This document shows positions 46,414 through 57,770 of a DNA stretch of 64,000 nucleotides, piece after piece (position 1 is the stretch's first letter; every line of letters begins with the position of its first letter). Under the pieces are notes generated by a model. The model was given only the letters and a program-made list of their open reading frames with translations, was not told the origin of the DNA and did no database searches. The translations under genes were made by a program, and so were the position numbers. The stretch comes from Brasenia schreberi (lineage: Eukaryota; Streptophyta; Magnoliopsida; Nymphaeales; Cabombaceae), in the NCBI GenBank assembly GCA_036023115.1, contig JAYKKT010000055.1, forward strand, positions 12,400,501-12,464,500, written 5' to 3'.

Positions 46414-47580
46414 GATTTGGATTAAATTCCCCATTTTCGAAAATTTTAGGGATAGCTGCCCTGAGACCTGAAAATAAGGTGCAAAGGCAAAGTCGTGTGA
46501 CCCTAAGTGAGAGAATTTACACTTGTGAAAGAGTGGAGTCTTCAAAATCGTGGTTACATTTCAAAATCCTTCTTCTTACAAAGAAAGGCCTAGTTCAAAC
46601 ATAGCAAGATACTTGCAAGTAGTACGTGCTGTTTCTAAATAGGCTGATCTGGAATGGATCGAGTGTGAGCTTGGGATAAGTCCTCCCCTCTTCTCTTCTC
46701 CTTCCAAAAGGAAAACAAAGGCCCAAATGAAGGGAATTTCCCCTCCAAAGTATCTTTCCAAAAGAAAGAAACCAGAATTTAAAAGAAAAATCGATTCTCT
46801 TATGAAAAAAGAGGGATTAAAGAAAAAATACTCCCAAAGGGAGACCCTCTATGAAAAAAAGGAAAAAGAGGCCAAAAGCTCAAAAAGAGCAGTTTTCTGC
46901 CTTCTGTGCCTTAAACCACGGGATGCTTCAGAAGGGACCATGGTATCCCTTTCCCATCCCTGGCTTATCCCAAGCTAAAGCATGATTCATTTCGAGGAAT
47001 CCTAAAGTAAAAATAGGATTTACTTACTTGAATTTCATCTTGTTTGAGAATTCGACGTTTCAAGTAAGACGTAGGAATTTGAAATATAGCTTGTTTTCTT
47101 ATAAAACCTCCACTAGATAAGCGAGTGTCAAGACTCAAACAAAGGCAAACATGAAGAGCTCGAGATCCTTAGGATCGAGACTCAAGACAGTTGTCCCTTT
47201 TTGTAAATAGTTTTGTAAATAGATTTTGAAAAATCGAACAGCATAGGATCTGCTCACTTGGAGCAGCAGGCCCTGTAAGTCTCTAAAGTTCGACCATATC
47301 TGGTCTCTGGGAGGTCGCCACTCTTGGCACCACTCCCATGTCATGCATCTGCATTCCACGCATGGCACTTGCATAAACATGATCCCATTTTAGGACCAGA
47401 TTCCATACATATCCCTTTGGCGTGATATCTCCTCCTACCCGAGTTTTAAAAGTGAGATTTTGCTAAAGATTGGGACGATCCCATATTTCTTCGTGGTTAG
47501 ATCTAGGGAGACATTGAAAGGGGTGTTTGTCATCTTTGCCCTTATCCAAATCGATTTGGACAAGGCCAAAGAGGGGCACC
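46414..47580 (+). other. Noncoding 3' internal region of element D
   Basis: Aligns with A 12892-14060 over its full length, including the purine-rich middle (46690-46880). It contains the palindrome TCCAAATCGATTTGGA (47545-47560) and the polypurine tract AAAGAGGGG (47568-47576). No open frame is conserved. Confidence 0.75.
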
Positions 47581-49767
47581 TATAAACACCCCAAAATCCC
47601 ACGAATTTCTCAAATAAAACCTGGTTTTATAAAAGCAGCCCCAAAGGGCTATTTTGAGTCTGGAAAACCAGGAGCCTTCCAGGCAACCCTGTATAGATGT
47701 TTTTAACTTTTATATGTTTTAAATATGTATAATATGTTTCAAAAACTGTTAAAATATGTTTTGAACCCCACAAAGCAAGCTTGGCTTGATCAAAACAAGA
47801 TCAGAAGAGCTAAAGAGAGCCCGGAACCGGAGCACATGTCAAGCCCGGCAAAGCAACTCTCGTGTCGAATCCACCCCCAGGATCTCGAACATCCAAGACC
47901 CTGTTATCAGCAAAACATCACTTGAAATCATCTCCGAAAGGTGAAAACAGAAGCGGACGACCATGTTGGCGAAGACCCAACGCAGACGAAGTACTAATGC
48001 TGTCAGACCCGCACAAACCGTTTGTTTCGAACACAACCTGAAGGAGTTAGAATTCAGTTTGGGTTGGATTTGGACCATATATATCCAGATCCCAATCCAA
48101 ACCTATGTGTGGATTTGGATTTGGGTTTGGATCTAGAGATCCAATCCAATATCCACATCCATGGCCCACATCACCTTCTCATAAATGGAGGTGGGGCCCA
48201 CTTGAAATTCACGTGGGATTATGGGCATGAGAGAGAGTGGGGGAGGATAAGATTTGAGGGTTAATTGTAATTAAGCTTGACTTGTGTGTCAAGTTTGGGG
48301 TTTAATCAAGTGGGTTAGCCTAATTAGCATGGGTTTAAGCTTGTATTAGCCAAAACCTAACCTAGGGTGCACCAACATGATGCAATAAGGTCTATGGGTC
48401 ATGCAAAGGGAGCTTCCTAACCCAATCCTAAGTAAAAAACTCTAATCCTAGCCTTTTACCCTAATCCCATCATAAACCTAGCCTAATCACCTAACCCACT
48501 TCCCTAATCTCGGCCTAATCCCAACCTAATCACCTAACCCACTTCCTTAATCCTCTCCTAAACCTAGCTTAATTTCCTTAAACCTAACCTAATCCTAGCC
48601 TAATCACCTAACCCATCTCACTAAACCTCACCCCTAAACCCCTAAACCACCCCACCTAAACCTAGCACACCATATCCCTAAAACCCCTTTAACCAAAATA
48701 TTTGGCCCCTCCTCAAAACCAGCCCACCTTATCACCACACCACCACCACCTAAACCACCTTACCACCCTCCAAATACCAGCCCCAACCGCCATCTCCAAA
48801 GCTATAAAACCCCCCGCTAGTGGATCTCTGGATCCCTAAAACCCACCTTAGTTAAGGCCATATTGCAATTTCTATTTGGGTTTAATTTCATGTTGTGTGC
48901 GTAGTACTTCAATTCAAGCACTCACACACATTGAGCTTTCGCTCTTATTCCAAAGACCTTAGTTAAGGCCATATTGCAATTTATATTTGGGTTTCATTTG
49001 AAGTCGTGTGTGTTGTCTTTACATTTTCGCACGCACCCACATTGAGCCTTCGCTCTTATTTGTAAGACCCAAGTAAGGGCTCATATATACTATATACATA
49101 TTTCCCTTTTGGCTATGTCTTTTCAATTTGGGTTTTAAGGTTCAGCTGTGTGCGTAGTCTTTCAATATATACACGGCACACACTTGCACAATTGAGCCTT
49201 TCCGCTCTTAAGATATAGCCATATTTCCCTTTTGCAATTTCCCTTCGGCATTGTCGCTTAAATTCGGGTTTTCCCTTTGGAGTAGCGTGAGTTTGCATTG
49301 CATATACGCCATACCATGAGTTAGGACGCATATTGCATCAAAGCAAACCCCATACTCCCACTCAAAATCGCCACATCTTAGTGGAGTGTTCATAACACAC
49401 ACCTAGGTGGCCCCAAAGAAGGATAAAAAGAAAGACTTAGGCACGTGCAAATCCACGTGATCTAAAATCTGAAACCATACCAAAAGACCCGAATCAAACA
49501 CTTCGAACCACTTTCGTAAGTTCTTACACTCCAAAACTCGATTTTAAAAGCGTACAAACTGACCCTTGCGCATCGGTGTAAGAAGGTCTGCGACGACAAG
49601 AGCTTGCTTGCTCACAATCGCCACGTTAGAAGTCAAGTTCTAGAATATATCTTCGCTAGCTTAGGTAAGCTAGCTGGCACGCCCTGTTTGTTTAAATAGG
49701 ACTTAGACACACGAAAAGGTTCGCTTCAGGCCTAAGAACCAGGAAGCGAGAATTTTCTGCGTCTACA
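47581..49767 (+). repeat. Element D 3' LTR with internal deletion
   Basis: 2187 bp. It starts TATAAACACC (TG changed to TA) and ends GTCTACA. U3 is intact to the TATA box and the first bases of the CCGCCTAGTGGG hairpin near 48817; sequence corresponding to about 37457-38740 of the 5' LTR is then missing. The join carries about 22 nt (ATCTCTGGATCCCTAAAACC and two more bases) not found at either end. TTGTAATAA block and first leader repeats are gone; U5 is intact. Confidence 0.93.
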
Positions 49768-49772
49768 AACTT

Positions 49773-50477
49773 GAACTCCAAGTGAGCCACCCCTGTTGAC
49801 CAAGTCCTCCTCTTGATCAAGCCCACAAGCCTACCTTTATTGACTTTCACTCCCTCTCTCTCCTCCTTTCCCAAAACTCCAACTTTTCCAAGAATGAGTT
49901 CACGTGAACCCCCTTGGCCCTATTTATAGGCCAAGGGTGGTTCTATGGATTGGGTTTGGATCCTAGGATCCAACCCGATCCAATCTTCAGTGGGACCTAG
50001 ATCTAGATCTTTTAGTCTAGATCCAATCCAAACTTTTTCTTTTGAGTCATTTTTTGGTGCATGAAATGGACGGTTTTCGAGCCGGCTACGGTTCCTCGAT
50101 GACCCGATTTTAGGCTGGGTTTTCCCTAGTCTTTTTAATCGGCCAATTTCTCGCTTTCTGGACTTTTTGATGTTTGGTTTTGATCTGTCTGGCCCCGTCT
50201 TGAGCTTTTCATTTGATGAGGTTGATTCCCGATTTTCCAATGGACTCTAATTTTTGTTTTAACAGGCCTGGTTCTTGATTTTTGAGGGTTTCATCAAGGT
50301 CTTGGTTTTATTTTGCCTTTTTGAGGTTGAACTTGCTTCGATATGGCAGAGGGTTCGATCTTCAATCTGGCTTTCCTCCGAACAAGCTTGGGCCTTCCTT
50401 TTTTTCTCGATTTGATATTGAGCTGGCTTTTTAGAATTCAGGAGTTTTGAAAAACATGAAAATTTTGGGTGTTTACA
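49773..50477 (-). repeat. LTR E, U3 piece
   Basis: Continues LTR E after D. On the minus strand it begins TGTAAACACCC at 50477. It carries the TATA box TATAAATA (49921-49928 on plus as TATTTATA) between CCTTGGCC (49912-49919) and GGCCAAGG (49929-49936), and the GGATCC/ATCCAA box (49950-50035). The base after 50477 starts gag fragment G, so E probably inserted there; CTCAT (50478-50482) would be the target copy, but the other side is not preserved. Confidence 0.82.
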
Positions 50478-51501
50478 CTCATCAAGTCAAATTTCGAAAA
50501 AGTTTTCAAAATTGTATTACAAAAATTGGAAAGATTCACTTGTTTCCCTTATAAGGGATCTGAAGCTCATAGGAGAGAAGGTTGCCACCTTAAGCCAAGA
50601 GGCCGAGGTGGTTGAATCATGTTGTTTCCATGAGAAACAATCAAGGGCTCATAGGAAATCAAATCATTCAAAGAAGAGCAAAGCGACCTCTATATTAAAG
50701 GGGGAATAAGAATACGAATCCTTTACTTTGAAAGATAGAAGAGCCTTACAACATTTGTTGAAAGGCCAAACTAAGGAAAAGAGGTCATACGCACTATCGG
50801 ATTTCCTACCATCCGACTATCAAAACGATAGTGACAATGACATACCGAATTTCCATCGGTATGACGGAAGTGGGGATCCTAGATCCCATCTTCAACTCTT
50901 TTCCCGAAGGGCTTATAAAAAGAAGAAGGATTCAACAAAATGGATTTACTGGTTTCCCTCTCCCTCAAGGGAAATACTTCCAAGTGATTGGCTTCCTATG
51001 ATTTGAGCCAATTCGCCACCTTCGAGGAGTTAGCGAATTGTTTCATGCAACGTTTTTCTCACAACGTGGAAGTTACTCCTACTTTGAATACCTTGAGGGA
51101 CACTAAACAAGCACCTAACGAGAATACCCATGCATTCATCGTTAGATGGAGGTCGCTCCTAGGGCAAGTAAGGGAGCCCATTTTTGAAGGATGCGCTGTG
51201 ATACTCATCCTCAAAAAATTTAGAACCGATTTGAAAGCTCTTCTCTCCCTTCATGAGATCTCAAATTTTCAAAAACTTATAAAAAAGGCTTCTCTCTTCC
51301 AAGCCAATTTAAAAAATGGAGTTTATGAGGACTTATGGAAGGGGAGAAATTTTCAAAAGAATCCTTTTGAAAAACATGGGGCATATGGGCCACTCATAGC
51401 GGACAATGGGGCAAAACCCCAAAAGATTGCAAATGTTCGCATGGAACCAAGCCCGGCCGACCCTTCCAAGAATTTCGAATGAAAACATGTGAAAAAGCAA
51501 G
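50478..51501 (+). pseudogene. Fragment G: gag of an older Tat element
   Basis: The 5' end is cut by LTR E and the 3' end by H. Protein blocks: KVATLSQEAEVVESC, FTLKDRRALQHLLKGQ, ALSDFLPSDYQNDSDND, FHRYDGSGDPRSH, LANCFMQRFSHNVEV, WRSLLGQVREP and IKKASLFQANLKNGVY. The sequence is closer to B's gag (FSHNVEV) than to A or D. Breaks: TAA near 50707 and a frameshift near 50975 that swaps frames between ILPS and MASYDL. GCAAG at 51497-51501 precedes H. Confidence 0.88.
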
Positions 51502-53685
51502 TGTAAACACCCCGAATTTTCCAAAAATCAAAAACTCTCAAAAATACAAAAAGCTCGTTTGAGCCAAAACGACAACTTGTTTTAAAATGTGAAAATAGGT
51601 ACAAAAAGCAAAAGGAAAGCCCCGACAAGAAGAGCAAATCAAGCCCAGAGTCTCAAAAGCCACCCCTTGTTCAAAAACGGAAGAAAAAAGAGCCCGTTTG
51701 GAGAAAAGCCCGACAGAAGGGTAAAAATGTAATTTGGGTTAAAGAAAAAGCACAAAGTAGCTCCAAAATGTAGAAAGAAGCCCAGTACCTGAGGAAGTCG
51801 ACAGAAGTCCGAGATACGTCCCGTCAGAATGAAGAACAGAATCCGTGCGGCAATCTGAGTTCGATATCAATAGGAACCGGCCAAAAACCAAAACGGCGGA
51901 CCGAAACGAACGCCCAAAAAGTCCTGAAAAGCAGAACACTGATTGGAAGAAAGACTTGGGGAAGACCTAGGCCAAAGTTGGGCGTCTGATGAATCGAAGC
52001 CCACTTGAAACCGACGGTGAAAAACACCAGAAAGGGCCAGAAAGCCAAGGAGTAGAAGAAAAGTCTGGATTGGGTCTGGACCCAAAAATATCTAGATCCA
52101 GATCCAAATTGTGGTTGGATTGGATCTGGATCTCAAAAATCCAAGATCCGAGATCCGTGATCCACATAGAGTTTGAATTGATTCCGGATAGCCAGACCCA
52201 AACCCAAGACCCTATATCCAATAAAACCTCTATAAATAGAGGTGCTAGGCTTGAAAAAAATCAGAAACATGAGGCTCCAAGGAAGCTCCTCACGTGAAAT
52301 AAAGGGGGGGAAGAGAGAGAAAGGCCATTGGCCAATCCATTTTTTGTTTTGAGAGTTGGGATTGGCCCATGGAGGCAAGGGCTGCACCAACAACAAGACG
52401 TCTTCTTCAAGCTGGCTGGGAGCATTGCATGGTGGAGCTTGGCGGCTTGAGCGGCGGCTTGGAGCGGTGCTGCAACTAGGTAAGCCCCTAAGACCTAAAC
52501 CTAATCCCTTTCTTCCCTAACCTCTCTAGACCACCCATCCTACCCAAACGTCCCCCAAAACCACCACCAAACCAGCCAAGTGTTGGCCGTTTTTCACCAA
52601 GGTTCCTACCCTAGAACACCACCTAACTAAGCTACCTTAAGACACAAGCCAAGTTCGGCCACCACCTAGCCGAACTCTACCTTGAACCCAACCAAGTTCG
52701 GCCAGCCTTGGCCGAACTTCCCATTCAAAACTACCTTAACTCGAGCCAAGGTGACTCAAGATCCATCCCTAAAAACCCACGGCCTGCAACAGCAAGCTGT
52801 GTCTCATTTCCTACCCAAAGTGGCCTACCCTAAAGGCAGGCCAACTACCTAAAAACCAGCCCAACCGTTGGCTGGTTTCCCTTTCCCACACACCCAAAAC
52901 AGCCCGGCCAAAGTTGGCCGGGCGTCCTTACCTTTTCACCAAGCCTTGGCCTGCCATTCGGCAGGCCACCTAAACCTAACACACGGCCAAGCCAGGCCGT
53001 GTGTTACCCTCTTTAAAACCATACCAGGCCTGCCATAGTGGCAGGCCATTCACCTTGAAACCACTCGGCCATACTGGCCGTGGTCCCTTACCTAAGCTCA
53101 CCTTGGCCCATCTTAGTTAGCCAGCCCTTAACCTAGTCGTGGCTTGCCTAGGATCAGCCCCAACCACACCCTAAAGTCACACCCTCTAGGGCCACCCTAA
53201 CCTAGACAAAACCTAGCTAGGACCACCCCCAAGATCCCTTTAAACCAAGTTCACTCGAGCCACCTTTGGCTTGAGTCACACAAGCTAAACCCAAGGCCAA
53301 AGTGCAGGCCATATTCCATACTAAAACCATGCCACTCGAGCCACCTTGGCTCGAGTCTCACAAGACCAAACAAAGTTCATGAACCTTGGCCGAAATCTCA
53401 AAACTTTGGCCAACACCTAACCTAGGACCAGCCAACTCTATCCTGTACCTAAACCAAGACCAAACTGACCCTTGCGCATATAAACTGACCCTTGCGCGTC
53501 GGTGCAAGAAGGTCTGCAACGAAAAGATCCCGCTTGCCTACAATCGCCTTTCAAAAGTCAGATATTTCAAAACTACTTCGCTAGTTTGAGTAAGCTAGCT
53601 GGCACACCCTAAAAGCGAACGTAGATTGCGAAAAGATTCGCTCCAGGCCTAAGAAACCCGGAGTCGAAGATTTTCCGTGTCTACA
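51502..53685 (+). repeat. Element H 5' LTR with R-region deletion
   Basis: 2184 bp, against 3252 bp in C. U3, TATA box (52231-52238) and the hairpin array are kept. Just after 53450 about 1 kb, including the TTGTAATAA block and leader repeats, is missing. At the join the stretch AAACTGACCCTTGCGC occurs twice within 24 nt (53463 and 53485 regions), which suggests end joining with a short templated copy. U5 follows intact to GTCTACA. Confidence 0.9.
52660..53060 (+). repeat. Array of short perfect hairpins in H 5' LTR
   Basis: Hairpins in order, arms only: AAGTTCGGCC/GGCCGAACTT (52694-52719), GGCCTACC/GGCAGGCC near 52822 (imperfect), ACCAGCC/GGCTGGT near 52855, GCCCGGCC/GGCCGGGC (52902-52923), TGGCCTGCC/GGCAGGCCA (52947-52968), ACACACGGCC/GGCCGTGTGT (52979-53004), GGCCTGCC/GGCAGGCC (53027-53047). 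Loops are 4-6 nt. More CTCGAGCC/GGCTCGAG units follow to 53360. The 3' LTR repeats the array from 63600 on. Confidence 0.85.
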
Positions 53686-53689
53686 GATT

Positions 53690-53707
53690 TGGCACGCCTA
53701 GTGGGAC
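53690..53707 (+). other. Primer binding site of element H
   Basis: TGGCACGCCTAGTGGGAC, 4 nt after the LTR. It differs from D's site by TA in place of CG at positions 10-11. Confidence 0.85.
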
Positions 53708-53808
53708 TCGGGACTTAAGTAGACTTCAAACAAACAAGTTACACTCAAAATTTTCGAAAAAAAGGTATTTTCCAAAAAAATCATGCATACTTAGAAAAGT
53801 TGCAGAAA

Positions 53809-55516
53809 ATGGAGCGAAAACCAAAATCCTCGTCGAGTAAATCAAAAGAGGTTTTGAAAACAACCAAAAAACGAGAAGCAATAGCTGATATACGAGCAAT
53901 TTTCAAAGAAAGAATGGATGTTTTAAGCAAGAAGCTTAAAACACATAAATCCCATAGTAGCTTTTCTCGGGCACACAAAGATCGTGAAAAGAAAACCGAT
54001 CTCAAACTCGACGAAGGATGTGAGGTAAAAGGCCAAAACCCAGAAAGGGGCGAGTCCTCCACTCCCACACTTCCAAAATCCTCGTTGAGTAAATCAAAAG
54101 AAGTTTTCAAAACAGCCAAAGAACGAGAAATGCTAGCTGATATATGGGCAACTTTCAAAAAAATTGATGTTTTAAGCAAGGAGCTTAAAACCCATAAATC
54201 CCATAGCAACTCTTCTCGGGTGCACAAAGATTGTGAAAAGAAAACCAAAATCAAAATCAACGAGGGAATTAAGGAAGAAAAGGGCGAGTCCTCCACTCCC
54301 ACATTTCCAAATTTTGAAAAATCCAAAGAAAAATTTGAAAAAGATGTTTCTTCAAAAAATCAAAAAAATCTTGAAAATTTGCAAAAAGACAAAAAAATTG
54401 AAAAATCAAACTTTGAAATTGCGAAAAATTCAAGTGAAAGTCCTAAGTCTAGGCACACACACAATGGGACATAAAACCCACACCCCACACAGAGACGAGA
54501 GTGAAAAACAGGTAGGTTTCGAAAAGGAACGCCTCGTGAAACCCCGAGGGCTCAAAATAGAGTTACCCGGGAAAACAACCTGCTCTCACCCTGAAAAGGT
54601 AGACAAGCCACAAAGAGGTATGCCTGAAACCTATCCTCCTCAAAACCCTCTTCTTCATATAGGGTCATCAGATGCATTGGATAACCCCTCTGCACACACA
54701 AACCCACGAAATGTGCCTAAGTTAGAGAATTTTCAAGGTGCGCCAAATATCCCGCATCAGCCAAAAGAATTTCAAAAGCAAAAACAAAAACAAACTCAAA
54801 AAATGGTAGACATGGAGACCCCTAATGCATGCATCGACATCTTAGGAGCTCATAACCCTGCCATAGAAAAACCCACTTCTTTGAGCCTAGTCTTGTACCC
54901 TGGAACCAAGATTAGGACTTTGAAACAAAAAAATCCATCCCTAGGGGCACCACGAGTTGAACCTAGGGAGCAAGTGAAAAAAATCGAGGGAGCAAGCTTG
55001 TCTTTCCTCGAAGAAAAATTCTCCCAAATACAGGTTGTGTGGAAGCTCAAGCCTTCCATCACCTTGCAATATCCAAAGTTCCTCAAGGAACCAAGCATGG
55101 CTTTCCTTGAGGACAAAATCTCCCAATTCGGGGTTGAATGGAAGCACAAGTCTTCCATCACCCCAAAATATCCAAAGTCTATCGAGGGACCAAGCACGGT
55201 TTCCCTTGAAGACAAAAACATCCTGAAATATCCAAAAATTCTCAAAGGACCAAGCACGGTTTACTTTGAGAAACAAACCTCCCAAACCAGGGTTGCATGG
55301 AAGCCCAAGTCTTCCATCACCCCAGAATCCAAACTCCCAACATCCAAAAGGGTATATATCCCTAACATGGACGATTCCCTGTTCCAAGACCATGATTTAT
55401 ACAAAAACTTTTCGAAAAACAAGAAGTCTTGGAACATGATTCTGAATATGGGATATAAACCCTACCAAGGCCTGAGAACCCAAAACCAAGGTAGGCTTGA
55501 ACCTGTCCTACCTTAG
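53809..55516 (+). pseudogene. H gag-pro-derived repetitive frame without gag core or protease
   Basis: From ATG 53809 (MERKPKSSSSKSK) a Lys/Ser-rich, probably coiled-coil region runs to 54474. It contains an in-frame 252-bp tandem duplication (units starting at 53821 and 54073), each with a SKSKEV and a KTHKSHS block. An overlapping frame continues to 55516. It has a segment related to the gag-PR linker (SLSLVLYPGTKIRT), then about four repeats of 20-33 codons (FLEEKFSQIQVVWKLKPSIT and variants, 54996-55320), then the normal gag-pro tail (MDDSLFQDHDLYKNFSKN, NMILNMGYKPY). The gag core and the DGGG active site are missing between them. The frame change near 54450 is probably one indel. Function unknown; a structural or RNA-binding role is only a guess. 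Confidence 0.72.
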
Positions 55517-57770
55517 TCCAATCGACAAAAGTATGGACTGGGCTACAGCCCACCCATACCCCCAGAGCCGCCACCTAAGACCATCTGGGTCAAGGGTGCC
55601 CTGTAGAACCTCTAAAACCCAAAACCCATGTCTTAGACCTATTGATTAGAGTTTGATTCATGAATGTTTTCTTTGTAGGTTCATGGGAAGATCCCTCCTT
55701 TTGAAAAAGCCAAAAAAATCAGATATTTGCCAAAAACCAAAAAAATTGAAAACCCAAAACAAAATCTCAAAAACATTTGGAAAAATAAAAATTCCAAAAA
55801 GAAATTTGTTTTAAAGCCTTTGGCCATGGACAAAGTCCATTTTCGAAAATTGTAAAAATGCTTTTCGAAAATTGTATATAACTCCCAAAAACCAAAAAAA
55901 TCCAAAAAGCTGATCTTGAACACCCTTTTGTCTAGAGCTTTTTCAAAATGAAAAGCTCGAGAATCACCAAAACCAGGAGGAATAAAAACCTCTGAACTTC
56001 CTGAAAGTCGCAAGATCCTTGACTTATGCAAAGATTGGAGATTTTTAGAAATAAGCCTGACCCATAGTGTGTGCATAAGATCATGCATCACATCTTGAAA
56101 TCATACATGTGCATCGAGTCTAGATATCATCTTAGAACTCGAATTCTAGGTTTTTTTTGCAAAACCAAAGGGGCAATGAAAGTCGACCCCCTAAGTATCG
56201 AGCCTTCATAAGCAGGTCTCCATACGAATCAAATCCAACACCTTCAAGGCAAATTTCAAACGGAAATGAGAGTCTCGAAAAAAGGGTTATCATTTCACAA
56301 AAGCCTTTTCAAAATTCTTTTGATAAAAACCTTCCATGCTTTGCAAATCCTGCATTGTTTGCTTGACTTGATCAAATGAAGATGTTGTTCATACTAAATG
56401 TGCCATACATTTTCGAAAACTCTTTTGGCATGTGACAGGAATCACTAAGCCAAAAGAAAAATCGTGCTTGGCCTTGCTGTAGGCCCTAAAAATTCGAGAC
56501 ATCATCTCCCATGAAAAGGGGAATGATTCATTAACGCACTCATTTTTAAAATGCTATCTCAACAGGTAGGCAAAATGGCAGCCCCTTTCAACAGAGTATG
56601 AGTTTCAAAACTCAAGACTTAATTAAGGGACAAGCCCTGTATCGTGTGGCTGAAGTGCCTCTGTGAGACACATTCCCCATACTTAATCAAATGCCCCATG
56701 AAGGCATAAATCTTCAAAATGAATTCCAAAACCCTGCTTGACCAAAATCAAGTGTAGGAAACATATTTCAATCAAAAGGGCTGGTACAAAACCATCTTCA
56801 TATAGAAAGGGAGGATTTCCCAAAATTGCTTTCTCAAAAAGGGATCAAAATTTCAAATATTTAACCCTACATGTACTTTCAAAAGAAAGATTTTTCAAAA
56901 CTTCAGGTTTATATGAAAACCTTGATTGTGTTAGGATAAGAACGTGAATCTCACGATGAAATATGGAGACCATGTCAAAATCAAAACCTGATGGCCATGA
57001 CGATCACTTAGGGCTGGTTATGTTTCCATCCTTGAGCAAAAAAATATCATGATCATGTTAGAAAAACCATAGTCCATCCAAAAAAAAAAAAAAAGTCTTT
57101 TGAAAAGCCATGGCCCTTCACCATGTAGCCATGCGAAATTTCCCTCAAGCTAGGGGCATTTTAAATATAGCCCCTAGACACCTTCCATGAAGAAACGAAT
57201 TTCATAAAATGCATCTCCTTCTTGACTTGTGAGATACATTTCATATGTTCACTCTTGCATAAAATCGTGTATTTCCATTTTGAATCACATGGAGTGCATA
57301 GCATGCATCATATTCATATCATATCACCCCAAAGAGGTGGGCAAACCTGAGTAGGAATGTCCCCATGTCTTCAAAAAGGGCAACAAAAATCAAAAATTTG
57401 TTGATGTTGTGGGTAGAAATTAGCAAAACCCTGAAAATACACGAATATTCAAAAGGGTTTATGTTAAATTCCTTTTTCAAAAAGATTTTAAAAATCGAAC
57501 TCCTTTGAAACTTCTTGAAAGAAGGATCGAAGTTGATTGTATAACCCTGAATGGAGGAATTTATACTTTTCGAAAGGTAGAGTCTTCCAAAAACAAATTG
57601 GCGATATTTCAAAGAACCCTGGCTTACAAGATTAAGCCTTGTTCAAAATATCAAAATAGTTTCAAATAGCAGATGCTATTAAGAAATAGGACGATCTCGT
57701 TTGAATCAAGTAACCAAAGGGATAAGCCTTCCCCCATTCTACTTTCTCTCCAAAAAGGAAAATTGGCTGT
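55517..57770 (+). pseudogene. H pol remnants
   Basis: The junction tract TTTTCTTTGTAG is kept (AG at 55677-55678) after a stop at about 55650. A Lys-rich leader follows. Then come scattered scraps in shifting frames: an RT piece like the GIEVDPSKCRA block near 56170-56210, a piece like SIKGQA...ADYVAE near 56625, a zinc-domain-like piece near 57040-57075 and the 3' noncoding region from about 57300. Large deletions removed the YVDD region and the integrase core. It cannot encode any pol enzyme. Confidence 0.7.

Larger units (their letters stand above)
36267..49767 (+). mobile_element. Element D: full-length Tat-lineage retrotransposon
   Basis: D is 13,501 bp with AACTT at 36262-36266 and 49768-49772. 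Gag, protease and pol align with A throughout, so they belong to one protein family, although the LTRs form a separate subfamily shared with I and K. The 5' LTR is 3389 bp; the 3' LTR is only 2187 bp because of a large internal deletion and starts TATAAACACC in place of TGTAAACACC. The coding region has more stops than A's. D sits inside LTR E. Confidence 0.96.
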
